The notes below the pieces were generated by a model, which saw nothing but the letters and a program-made list of their open reading frames with translations, was not told where the DNA came from and did no database searches. The position numbers and the translations under genes are program-made. DNA of 64,000 bases, taken from the NCBI RefSeq assembly GCF_022531965.1, contig NZ_CP092831.1, forward strand, positions 2,675,001 through 2,739,000, read 5' to 3'. This document shows positions 11,724 to 20,069 of the stretch, piece after piece. This stretch comes from Paenibacillus peoriae. Lineage in GTDB: Bacteria; Bacillota; Bacilli; Paenibacillales; Paenibacillaceae. The number at the start of each line of letters is the position of its first letter. The stretch's first letter is position 1.

Positions 11724-13025
11724 ATGAAAAAAACTTACAAAAGTTGGAGTGCAGCTTTGCTAGTGCTCACTATGTCGATTGGATTGATTGCTTGTGGGGA
11801 AGATAACTCGACCTCTTCCAAGAGCGAGGCAGGGGACGGTACGATCAAATTAAAGGTGTATGCACAACATTTTGATGACGATACCATAAAGCCGTTCGAT
11901 TATGCGGTGGAAGAGCTTAAAAAGAAGATGCCAAACGTAGAAATTGAACTGGATCCTGCCGTACAGGACGGAGGACAGAAGCTTAAAACCTATGCGGCAA
12001 CGGGCAATATGCCGGATGTCTATTTAGCGGATTGGGCTGTCCTGCAAACTTTCGCAAAATCGAAAAATGTTGAGGTGCTGGACAGCTATGACACAACGGC
12101 CGAATTCAAGAAGAATCTTAACCCGGGTGTTGAATCGCGTTTGATAGCTCCAGACAACCATGTGTATGCTTATCCCGAAACCGGCATTGAATTCCAAATG
12201 ATCTATTACAACAAGTCGATTTTCGAGAAGGTAGGAATTAAAACACCGCTTAAGACGATTGACCAGATGGCCGATGCAGCGAAAAAGTTGAAAGCTGCTG
12301 GTTACGTACCTATGTCAATTTTTGCCAAAGAAAAATGGATCACGACCGCTTTCTATAATGGGCTGGTTACAAGGGAGCAGCCGCGTGGGTTCGGAGCACT
12401 TGATGAGAAGGGTGTAAAAGCATTGCCGGAAGCATTCGTAACAGCGGCACAGCAGATGAAGCAACTGCAAACAGCCGGATTATTCGATGCAAACGCGACG
12501 AACACCAATTATGATCAGGCTTCGTCCCTGTTTTATCAGGGCAAAGCTGCCATGTTCGTGAATGGACAATGGGAAATTTACAGCTCACAGGAAAAGCTGG
12601 GCGACCAGGTCGACTGGATGTACTGGCCTGCAAAGGATGAAGCAACCTACGAGAAATCCAAATATTTCATTGACGGCTCAGGTTCTCCACAGGGCTACGC
12701 AGTATCATCGAGTAGCAAAAATAAGGAAACAGCCGTAAAGGTAGCGGCATTCCTTGCCACAAAGTCAGCCGAATACAGATACACTCAACTTGGAAGCCCA
12801 ATTGTTTCGCAGAAAGTGGATAAGCCAATCGCCTCCAATGTTCCAGCAATGATGCAGCGAGTTGTCAAAGAGTTGCTGCCAAATGCGCAGGAATATGCTC
12901 AACTTCTGAGTAGTACAAAAATTCAGAACACTATTAATGACAATACTCAGAATTTGATGGTAGACAACTTTTCTGAAAACGATTTTGTGAACAATCTGAA
13001 TAGCACATTGGATAAAGAAAACTGA
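11724..13025 (+). CDS. sugar ABC transporter substrate-binding lipoprotein
   Basis: This is the solute-binding protein (433 residues) of a CUT1-type carbohydrate ABC importer. It has a lipoprotein signal peptide with lipobox L-I-A-C at about residues 22-25 and then the family-1 binding-protein fold (TGNMPDVYLADWAVLQTF; IYYNKSIFEKVGIKTP; FYQGKAAMFVNGQWEI). The ATG at 11724 was preferred over the in-frame ATG at 11706 because GAGGGGG lies between them and fits the downstream start. With two permeases behind it and the alpha-galactosidase locus in front, the ligand is probably an alpha-galactoside. The ATPase is not encoded here, so a shared MsmX-type ATPase from elsewhere is likely. Confidence 0.93.
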   Translation: MKKTYKSWSAALLVLTMSIGLIACGEDNSTSSKSEAGDGTIKLKVYAQHFDDDTIKPFDYAVEELKKKMPNVEIELDPAVQDGGQKLKTYAATGNMPDVYLADWAVLQTFAKSKNVEVLDSYDTTAEFKKNLNPGVESRLIAPDNHVYAYPETGIEFQMIYYNKSIFEKVGIKTPLKTIDQMADAAKKLKAAGYVPMSIFAKEKWITTAFYNGLVTREQPRGFGALDEKGVKALPEAFVTAAQQMKQLQTAGLFDANATNTNYDQASSLFYQGKAAMFVNGQWEIYSSQEKLGDQVDWMYWPAKDEATYEKSKYFIDGSGSPQGYAVSSSSKNKETAVKVAAFLATKSAEYRYTQLGSPIVSQKVDKPIASNVPAMMQRVVKELLPNAQEYAQLLSSTKIQNTINDNTQNLMVDNFSENDFVNNLNSTLDKEN

Positions 13026-13104
13026 GAATTCAGGAACTCGGCTGCCCTTGGCGGCATAAGTCGCTAGGGGATGCTGTTCCGAAGATAAGGGGTGGAAGCA
13101 AGAC

Positions 13105-13983
13105 ATGAATAAATATTTGGGGAACAAACCGGCACTCGCACTGTTTCTCCTCCCTGCTTTGATACTGTATAGCGTGATTTTGATATATCCCGTTCTGCAA
13201 ACCGTTCTTCGCAGCTTTTATGATTGGGATGGCCTGAGTACGCTGACCTTTTCGGGACTGAGTAATTATCGGGAACTGTTCTCCGATCCTCTACTTGCTA
13301 CTTCGCTTAAGAACGGATTAATATTTGCCATTGTTCTGGCGGTCTTTCAGATCGGGCTGGGAACACTATTAGCGCTAATCTGTGCTGACCCGCGCACACG
13401 CGGGCGAAAAATACTGAAAACGTCTTATTTTATCCCAGTTGTCCTATCGGTAACCGTGGTGTGCCAGCTGTGGATCGCAATCTATGACCCAACTAACGGA
13501 TTGATCAACCGACTGTTTGATCTCTTGAACATCCCGTACCAGCAAAATTGGCTGAGCTCCCCGACAGCATCGATTATTGCCATTGCCTTCGTTAATGCCT
13601 GGCAGTTTATGGGTTATCAATTTGCGTTGTTATATGCGGGAGTTAAGTCAATACCCGAAGACTACTTTGAAGCCGCCACGATTGACGGTTGCAGCAAATG
13701 GAGAGCGCACTGGCATGTCACGCTTCCACTGATGAGGGAAACGTACAAATTCTGCTTCATCATTGCGATTACATCTGGAATAGGGGCCTTTGTGCAGATG
13801 CTGATTATGACAAACGGAGGGCCCGGCACTACAAACTATACATTGACATTCATGATTTACCGCTATGCTTTTATGGAAAGCAATTATGGGTATGCGTGTG
13901 CTGTATCCGTGCTGCTTGTACTAATCTCACTACTGGCAACTGTAGTTATCAATAAGCTGTTCGACCGCGGACAAACCGCCTGA
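13105..13983 (+). CDS. sugar ABC transporter permease, MalF/UgpA type
   Basis: The product (292 residues) is an inner-membrane subunit with six predicted helices and the cytoplasmic EAA loop (FEAATIDGCSKWRAHWHVTL, around residues 190-210) that contacts the ATPase. It lies 79 bases after the binding-protein gene and 28 bases before the second permease gene on the same strand. GGGGTGGAAGCAAGAC precedes the ATG. It forms the channel with the next gene product. Confidence 0.94.
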   Translation: MNKYLGNKPALALFLLPALILYSVILIYPVLQTVLRSFYDWDGLSTLTFSGLSNYRELFSDPLLATSLKNGLIFAIVLAVFQIGLGTLLALICADPRTRGRKILKTSYFIPVVLSVTVVCQLWIAIYDPTNGLINRLFDLLNIPYQQNWLSSPTASIIAIAFVNAWQFMGYQFALLYAGVKSIPEDYFEAATIDGCSKWRAHWHVTLPLMRETYKFCFIIAITSGIGAFVQMLIMTNGGPGTTNYTLTFMIYRYAFMESNYGYACAVSVLLVLISLLATVVINKLFDRGQTA

Positions 13984-14011
13984 TAAGGCGTGTATTGAAA
14001 AGGAGAACGAA

Positions 14012-14854
14012 ATGAGTAAAACTGCTTTGAGCAAGTTCAGACAAGCTGTTCTGCAGATACCGCTGTGGTTGTATTTTATTGTTTCGGTCTATCCGTTGTT
14101 CTGGATGGTTTCCTACTCGTTCAAGAACAACGATGAGATCTTTGTCTCTAACCCATTTGGACTGCCAACGCATTTTCGTTACGAAAATTACATCAATGCG
14201 TGGACGCAATTTAATATTCCCCGTTACTTTCTGAACAGTCTGGTCGTATCAACGATTTCGACTTTGTTCATTCTTTTGCTGGCTCTGATGTTTGCCTTCG
14301 CAGTGGCTCGTATGAGATGGAGGTTTCGTTCAGCTGTCCGGACTTATATGATCATAGGAATGTTTATGCCACTGCAGGTTATCATGATACCGCTGGCGAT
14401 TCTGGTTCGCGATTTTCATCTTACGAATACGTACGGAGCTCTTATTCTTCCTTATATCGCAATTGGGCTTCCTTTCTCGTCAATGATTTTCTATGGATTC
14501 CTAACAGCAATTCCTAAGGAGATTGAAGAGGCGGCATGCATGGATGGAGCTAATATTTATAGACTGTTCCTGAAAATCATTATGCCACTTGCATTGCCTG
14601 CAATTGCGACGGTAGCCATTTTTCAATTCTTGAACAACTGGAATGAGTTCACTTTGGCCTATATTCTAATTTCTGATGAAAATATGAAAACATTGCCTCT
14701 AGGCTTACTTTTCTTCCAGGGTTCCTACAGTACGGATTGGGGAGCCATGGGAGCTGTTATGACTATGGCCTCCTTACCGATGGTACTTGTCTACCTGTTC
14801 TTGAGTGAACAAGTGGAGCGGGCGATGACGGTAGGTTCTGCTGTAAAAGGGTAG
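14012..14854 (+). CDS. sugar ABC transporter permease, MalG type
   Basis: The product (280 residues) is the second channel subunit of the CUT1 importer, with six membrane helices, the N-terminal YPLFWMVSYSFKNNDEIF segment common to MalG-like proteins, and an EAA loop EEAACMDGANIYRLFLKII. AAAAGGAGAACGAA precedes the ATG. It is the last gene of the importer unit and is followed by a strong terminator. No ATP-binding subunit is found in the operon, as is usual for CUT1 systems in Bacilli. Confidence 0.94.
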   Translation: MSKTALSKFRQAVLQIPLWLYFIVSVYPLFWMVSYSFKNNDEIFVSNPFGLPTHFRYENYINAWTQFNIPRYFLNSLVVSTISTLFILLLALMFAFAVARMRWRFRSAVRTYMIIGMFMPLQVIMIPLAILVRDFHLTNTYGALILPYIAIGLPFSSMIFYGFLTAIPKEIEEAACMDGANIYRLFLKIIMPLALPAIATVAIFQFLNNWNEFTLAYILISDENMKTLPLGLLFFQGSYSTDWGAMGAVMTMASLPMVLVYLFLSEQVERAMTVGSAVKG

Positions 14855-14866
14855 AAAGGATAAAAT

Positions 14867-14912
14867 GCCCGGCTAGAGAATCAGAAAAAGATTCTCTAGC
14901 CGGACATTTTTG
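14867..14912 (+). terminator. terminator of sugar importer operon
   Basis: Fourteen-base stem CCGGCTAGAGAATC / GATTCTCTAGCCGG (14869-14882, 14890-14903) followed by ACATTTTTGA, 14 bases after the permease stop codon. Confidence 0.92.
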
Positions 14913-14961
14913 ATATGTACATACGTTAATTCAATCCGACGATGGTTTGTGGCTAATCAGA

Positions 14962-14991
14962 AACCTTACAGTAAAATAAAGGTTTTTGTAA
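14962..14991 (+). promoter_or_regulatory. candidate BceR-type operator, copy 1
   Basis: The element AACCTTACA-N..-AAGGTTTTTGTAA contains TTACA (14966-14970) and TGTAA (14987-14991) separated by 16 bases, and inside it AACCTT / AAGGTT. The same arrangement with the same spacing recurs at 17033-17062 in front of the transporter gene. BceR-like regulators are known to bind TnACA...TGTAA-type repeats, though normally with a shorter spacer. Confidence 0.55.
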
Positions 14992-15054
14992 GTTTAAACT
15001 GTTGTTCGTTATGTAGAAGCTGTTATGCTGGTAAACAGCTAGGCAAGGAAAGAA

Positions 15055-15231
15055 GTGAAGCAGACTTTGAAAGATCCAAAGCAAAGTTTCCATGAAACAT
15101 TAAAAAATCGTAAAAGAACTATTATAACAGTCACAGTTATCGTTATTATAATTATATTGTTAATCACTCTGGTGCTCGGCACCATGTATATAATTCGGGA
15201 TTCAATATACACCACCATGAAAAACTCCTAA
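15055..15231 (+). CDS. small membrane protein before bceRS-like genes
   Basis: A 58-residue frame starting at GTG with AAGGA six bases upstream. The first 25 residues are hydrophilic and basic (KQTLKDPKQSFHETLKNRKR), followed by one long hydrophobic helix (IITVTVIVIIIILLITLVLG) and a short tail ending KNS. It lies between the first operator-like element and the response regulator gene, 114 bases before the latter, so it is probably the first gene of the regulated unit. I do not recognise a named family. A single-span accessory to the sensor or transporter complex is an inference from position only. Confidence 0.55.
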   Translation: MKQTLKDPKQSFHETLKNRKRTIITVTVIVIIIILLITLVLGTMYIIRDSIYTTMKNS

Positions 15232-15345
15232 TCATCTACAACCAAAGGGGGTTAGATTGTTGTTATTGCTTGAACGATCAAATAAAGGCATTATATAGAG
15301 AAATCAGTTGTTAAAAATTCAAGCACTAAGAAGGTAGAAAACACG

Positions 15346-16047
15346 ATGCAGAAGATACTAATAGTAGAGGATGACCCTCAAATCAGCTCCTTGCTCCAAT
15401 CCTATCTTGAGAAATATGGTTATCAAGGAATTATTGTTTCAAATTTTGATCAAGTTCTGGCTATCTTTCAAGAGGTAAAGCCTGATTTGGTACTACTTGA
15501 TGTGAATCTACCTCGTTTTGATGGATTTTATTGGTGCAGGCAAATACGGACTCAGTCTACATGCCCCATCCTTTTTGTGTCTGCACGTGATGATAAAATG
15601 GATCAGGTCATTGCTTTGCAAAACGGAGCAGATGATTACATTACGAAACCATTTTATCCCGAAGTACTACTGGCCAAAGTAGAAAGTAATTTACGGCGTG
15701 CCTATGGTTCCTATGCCGTTGCTCCACCATCACGATCCTTAACGGTGTCAGGCTTGACTTTGTATCCCGAAATTATGGAACTTGTATACCATGACAAGCA
15801 GGTAGAGATGAGCCATAAAGAAGCGGCCCTACTGGAGCTATTGATGACATATCCTAAGCAGGTTGTAGGGAGAGTTCATATCTTAGAGGCTTTATGGGAT
15901 GATGACCAATATGTAGGGGAGAACACACTGAATGTTTATGTCACTCGTGTCCGCAAAAAACTGAGCGAGCTGGGACTAGGGGATATCATAGAGACGGTTC
16001 GAGGGGCTGGCTATCGGCTTCACTTGACTGAGGAGGAAGAACGGTGA
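15346..16047 (+). CDS. BceR-like response regulator
   Basis: The product (233 residues) is an OmpR-family regulator: receiver domain with acidic pocket EDD near residue 8, phosphoacceptor Asp in LVLLDVNLPRF near 52, Lys in YITKPFYPEV near 101, then a winged-helix DNA-binding domain ending in NVYVTRVRKKLSELG. Family context (kinase with no extracellular domain plus an ABC transporter with a large permease) marks it as BceR/GraR-like, controlling resistance to cell-wall-active peptides. Its stop overlaps the kinase start by 4 bases. Confidence 0.93.
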   Translation: MQKILIVEDDPQISSLLQSYLEKYGYQGIIVSNFDQVLAIFQEVKPDLVLLDVNLPRFDGFYWCRQIRTQSTCPILFVSARDDKMDQVIALQNGADDYITKPFYPEVLLAKVESNLRRAYGSYAVAPPSRSLTVSGLTLYPEIMELVYHDKQVEMSHKEAALLELLMTYPKQVVGRVHILEALWDDDQYVGENTLNVYVTRVRKKLSELGLGDIIETVRGAGYRLHLTEEEER

Positions 16048-17030
16048 AGCTTTTTTGGCGCGACCATTTTTCGCTGGTCATTTTTAATATCATCCAACTT
16101 TTTCTTGTGTTAAGTATCTATTGGATGGATGGTTACCGTAACTGGTCGACGGCCCTATATTCCGTCTTTTTTGGGTCCATCCTATTGGGGGTCTATTTGC
16201 TGTTCCGGTTCGTTATGTATTCTGGTTTATATCGCATATTATCCACTACAAACATTAAAGATTTAGATGAGCTTATTCAGATGAAGGTACTTAATCCGTT
16301 AGCCGCTTCTTTACAACATTTGCTTTTGCAATATTATCGATTGTATCAGTCCCGAATTCATCAGTTAGAGCACCAGCAGCGCGATCATATTACGTTTATC
16401 AATCAGTGGGTTCATCAGATGAAAACTCCTCTTTCTGTTATTCATTTAATCCTCAAAGGTAGAATAGACCCCGAATCGGATCAGATTCACGATGAGATTG
16501 ATCGAATGGGCAAAGGACTGGACATGATTTTGTATATGTCACGATTGGAATCCTTTGAACCTGACTTTCATGTGGAGCCTGTTGTATTACGTAAACTGGT
16601 TAGTGATGTGATTTATGATAACAAAAGATTATTGATCCGCAACGAAATTTATCCTTCCAATGAAGTGGACGAGCAGTTGAGTGTGATTACTGATGCCAAA
16701 TGGCTAAGATTTATCATTAATCAATTGGTGACTAATGCGATAAAGTACTCTTCAGGTCATGCTCACAGTCTGAAATTAATATCTGACGTGAGGGATCATG
16801 TGATTGTGTTGAAAGTACAGGATGAGGGGATTGGTATCCCAAAAAAAGATATAGAGCGGGTATTTGAGGCTTATTACACAGGTGAAAACGGACGGAAGTA
16901 TAGTGAATCTACCGGGATGGGGCTCTATTTAGTGGCAGAAGTCTGCAAAAGGCTGAATCACGACATTCAATTGAAATCGACGGTTGGTAAAGGGACGACG
17001 GTTCAAATCCTGTTTTCCATTGGCAAATGA
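16044..17030 (+). CDS. BceS-like intramembrane-sensing histidine kinase
   Basis: The product (328 residues) has two closely spaced membrane helices (about 12-28 and 37-58) with almost no extracellular loop, then a dimerisation domain with the His in INQWVHQMKTPLSVIHL and an ATPase domain (NQLVTNAIKYSS, DEGIGIPKKD, STGMGLYLV). This plan is typical of intramembrane-sensing kinases that detect peptide flux through the partner BceAB transporter rather than the drug itself. GTG start, overlapping the response regulator stop. A second operator-like element begins within a few bases of its stop codon. Confidence 0.93.
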   Translation: MKLFWRDHFSLVIFNIIQLFLVLSIYWMDGYRNWSTALYSVFFGSILLGVYLLFRFVMYSGLYRILSTTNIKDLDELIQMKVLNPLAASLQHLLLQYYRLYQSRIHQLEHQQRDHITFINQWVHQMKTPLSVIHLILKGRIDPESDQIHDEIDRMGKGLDMILYMSRLESFEPDFHVEPVVLRKLVSDVIYDNKRLLIRNEIYPSNEVDEQLSVITDAKWLRFIINQLVTNAIKYSSGHAHSLKLISDVRDHVIVLKVQDEGIGIPKKDIERVFEAYYTGENGRKYSESTGMGLYLVAEVCKRLNHDIQLKSTVGKGTTVQILFSIGK

Positions 17031-17032
17031 GA

Positions 17033-17062
17033 AACCTTACAACACATTTAAGGTTTTTGTAA
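17033..17062 (+). promoter_or_regulatory. candidate BceR-type operator, copy 2
   Basis: AACCTTACA (17033-17041) and AAGGTTTTTGTAA (17050-17062) repeat the element at 14962-14991, with identical 16-base spacing between TTACA and TGTAA. It lies about 70 bases before the transporter ATPase gene and directly behind the kinase stop codon. Confidence 0.6.
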
Positions 17063-17130
17063 TGTTAATCGGTCGCTTCACTTATCTGGATGGATTATGA
17101 TCATAGCATAGGAAAAGAAAGGAATGAACG

Positions 17131-17910
17131 ATGGAGATTGTACGAATGGATCAAGTTACCAAAATATACTATGGCAAGGTTCCCTACCGAGCTCTTAACA
17201 ATATCCATTTAACGATCAAACAAGGCGAGTTTGTTGGTATTATGGGGCCGTCTGGTAGTGGGAAGACTACATTATTAAATATGATTTCGACCATTGATAT
17301 GCCGACTTCTGGCGAGGTTAGCATTAAAGGAGAAAATCCACATCTGCTCAAGAAGGATAAGCTGGCTTTATTTCGCCGCAAAGAACTGGGCCTTGTATTT
17401 CAAGATTATAATTTGCTGGAAACCCTCACTTTGGGAGAAAACATACTGTTTCCTCTGATGCTCAATAAAAAAGGGTTAAAGGAAATGGAGCACAAACTGG
17501 AAGAGGTAGCGAAAAAACTGGATATTACAGATGTTTTGGACAAACGGCCTTATGAGGTATCGGGGGGACAAAAACAACGTGCAGCCATAGGCAGGGCTAT
17601 GATTCATTCTCCTTCGCTCCTGCTTGCAGATGAACCAACCGGAAATCTCGATTCCAAGTCTTCGCGTGTTGTAATGGAAATGCTGAGCCTTGTCCACCGT
17701 GTAGACTATTCTACAATTGTGCTGGTAACACACGGCGCCTTGGAAGCCAGCTATTGCGACCGGGTAATTTTTATTAAAGATGGTGAGTTATATAATGAAA
17801 TCCGTCGTAGTCATAGTCAGCAAATATTTTTTCAGGAAATCATAGATATGCTCTCCTTTTTGGGGGGAAGTAGACATGCACATGAGCTTTCGTCTGTTAG
17901 CATGGAATAA
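17131..17910 (+). CDS. BceA-like ABC transporter ATPase
   Basis: The ATPase subunit (259 residues) has Walker A GPSGSGKTT near residue 39, Q-loop FQDYNLLETLT, signature VSGGQKQRAAIGRA near 144, Walker [13 protein letters not shown] and the H-loop in VTHGALEA. It belongs to the MacB-like group and to the peptide-antibiotic 7 exporter type (BceA/YtsC/VraD). It pairs with the next gene product, whose start overlaps by 35 bases, giving close translational coupling. Confidence 0.94.
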   Translation: MEIVRMDQVTKIYYGKVPYRALNNIHLTIKQGEFVGIMGPSGSGKTTLLNMISTIDMPTSGEVSIKGENPHLLKKDKLALFRRKELGLVFQDYNLLETLTLGENILFPLMLNKKGLKEMEHKLEEVAKKLDITDVLDKRPYEVSGGQKQRAAIGRAMIHSPSLLLADEPTGNLDSKSSRVVMEMLSLVHRVDYSTIVLVTHGALEASYCDRVIFIKDGELYNEIRRSHSQQIFFQEIIDMLSFLGGSRHAHELSSVSME

Positions 17911-19888
17911 TCTCAAACGCAATGCGCGTGCTTACGTTCCTTATTATTTAAGCAGCTCCTTGATGATTACGATTTTTTTCGTATATGCGGTATTTATTTT
18001 TCACCCGGATGTCTCGAATGTAATCACAGCAGCTAATGTAAAAAAGGGATTACAGGTTGCGGATCTATTGATTTTTGTATTTTCCTTTTTTTTCGTATTA
18101 TACACAAATAATATCTTTGTTGCTGCACGTAAGAAAGAATTTGGTATACTCACCATTTTAGGAGCAAGTCATAGGCAAATTTATTTTTTGGTAGCTTTTG
18201 AAAATCTAATTATAGGCTTTTTATCATTGGTGACCGGGATGATCGGAGGATTTGTTTCAGCGAAGTTTTTCCTGCTTATGGGTTCCAATGTCATAGGAAT
18301 GTATTTAAGATTTTATTTTCCCTGGAAAGCACTTGCCTTTACAGGAATTGGATTTATGTTTTTGTTTATATTGATCTCACTTGTGTCTGTTTTCTTTATC
18401 CGACGTTTTAAACTACAGCAGCTTTTTAGCAAGGCTCCTCAGCTCAACAAAGAGCCTAAAGCTTCATGGAGTCTGTCCATTCTTGCCGTAGTATTAATCG
18501 GAGCGGCTGTATATTTAATGAAGCTTGATTTTTCACCCTACATTTATCTGGCACCTTATCGTTTAGGGACCCTTTCCTTTTATATATTGCACTATTCGGT
18601 TGGAGACACCTTTAAATATACAATTATAATGGGATCTCTGGGTATTTACTTATTTTATACTCAATCATGTGTACTATTCATTCAATTGCTTAGAGCTAAC
18701 AGGAAATGGTCTTGGAGCGGATCGCGTTTGTTATGGTTATCTGAGATCACATATAAAATGAGGAATAATGCCGGGCTTTTTTCATTGATTACCCTCATTT
18801 CTATCATTTCCTGTGTAGGAGCCGCATCAACTTTTGACTCCATGCAACAGCAAAAAAGATTTCTTAGGGAGCAATCTTATTCATTTGCATTTACTTCTGA
18901 TGTTGTAAGTTCTAACGAGCTTGAAAAAGAGATTGACCAAAATCTGTATACGGCTGGGGTGGATTATGGAAAAGGTGAAGTATTAGTCTTCCCTTTTCGG
19001 GAACAGATTGCGCCAGTGATGAAACAATCCAACTATGAAGCACTTGCTTCCAAGTTTAAGAAGCTAAAACAGGTACCTACGCTTCGGGAGAATCAAGGTT
19101 TTTTCATTATCGATCCAAACGAGATGCCTCTCGAAGAAAAGAAAACCCTTTTTGAAAAAAAGCTAACTTACAAGCAAGGGAAATCTCATATGATGAATCT
19201 TGAGATTATGGATACTAAGACGATAGATCATAACCTGAAGTTTGATGGAAATATCGTCTCTGAACTAGGAAGGCTACTTGTTGTTACTGATCGAACTTAC
19301 GACTATTTAATTGAACATCGGTATTTCAATGATCCGTTGGCATTTAAATCTACTTATTATTTTGTGCCAAAATGGAAGAATGGCCAGCTTTCCTTAGAAA
19401 CTTCTGAAACTCAACAAGAGGTATGGTTGTATTCTGTGTTGGCCAATAGGGTGAATAAAGGGGTGCTTAACTCTAGGGCCGTAGACTATTTGACATCGGA
19501 GATGGATCTGGTTATTAGTGAATTTATTGGCGGATTTATCGCCATTATTATGTTGGCAAGTACAGTAAGCCTGCTGTATTTCAGACTATATGTAGATCTT
19601 CAGCGAGATGAAGAAATATACCGAGCTTTATCGAAAATTGGACTAAACTCAAGGGAAATGAGACAATCGGCTTCCAGACAAATTGCATTCCTGTTTCTTC
19701 TGCCATTAGTCGTATCGTCTATGGGAATGGTGCTTTGTTTAGTGATGTCAGAACCATCTGTAATATATGGAGTACCCGTTCATCTTACGCTGATTCAGAT
19801 TATGCTGTGCTTCTGGGCCATCCAATTTCTTTCCTTTCTTATTGTACGTTCTCTGTATCTTCGTCAATTAGATTTAAAGATACTATAA
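17876..19888 (+). CDS. BceB-like ABC transporter permease
   Basis: The product (670 residues) has the ten-helix BceB/VraE plan: FtsX-like helices at both ends and one large extracellular domain, roughly residues 310-545, between helices seven and eight. Such permeases free cell-wall precursors from peptide antibiotics and signal to the BceS kinase. GGGGGGAAGTAGAC precedes the ATG at 17876; a second ATG two codons later is possible. The extracellular domain is the variable part that sets specificity, and nothing in the sequence tells which peptide is recognised. Confidence 0.92.
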   Translation: MHMSFRLLAWNNLKRNARAYVPYYLSSSLMITIFFVYAVFIFHPDVSNVITAANVKKGLQVADLLIFVFSFFFVLYTNNIFVAARKKEFGILTILGASHRQIYFLVAFENLIIGFLSLVTGMIGGFVSAKFFLLMGSNVIGMYLRFYFPWKALAFTGIGFMFLFILISLVSVFFIRRFKLQQLFSKAPQLNKEPKASWSLSILAVVLIGAAVYLMKLDFSPYIYLAPYRLGTLSFYILHYSVGDTFKYTIIMGSLGIYLFYTQSCVLFIQLLRANRKWSWSGSRLLWLSEITYKMRNNAGLFSLITLISIISCVGAASTFDSMQQQKRFLREQSYSFAFTSDVVSSNELEKEIDQNLYTAGVDYGKGEVLVFPFREQIAPVMKQSNYEALASKFKKLKQVPTLRENQGFFIIDPNEMPLEEKKTLFEKKLTYKQGKSHMMNLEIMDTKTIDHNLKFDGNIVSELGRLLVVTDRTYDYLIEHRYFNDPLAFKSTYYFVPKWKNGQLSLETSETQQEVWLYSVLANRVNKGVLNSRAVDYLTSEMDLVISEFIGGFIAIIMLASTVSLLYFRLYVDLQRDEEIYRALSKIGLNSREMRQSASRQIAFLFLLPLVVSSMGMVLCLVMSEPSVIYGVPVHLTLIQIMLCFWAIQFLSFLIVRSLYLRQLDLKIL

Positions 19889-20069
19889 GGAGCGGTACGT
19901 TGTGTGTAAAAAGTTGCAGAAGGGCAGGACGGTGTTCCTCCTTTCTGGAATGTGCACCGAATAGAAGGTAAGGTCTCAAGTGGGATACAGAAGAAAACAC
20001 ATAATTCATATAACAACTTATTTAAGAACCGACCTTAGTCGTTACCATATTTTTAAAGTGGGGATATCT

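Noticed and set aside
14962..14991. AACCTT / AAGGTT element read as a terminator
   Set aside because: It lies beyond the true terminator at 14867-14912, has a weak stem and recurs before another gene, which fits an operator better.
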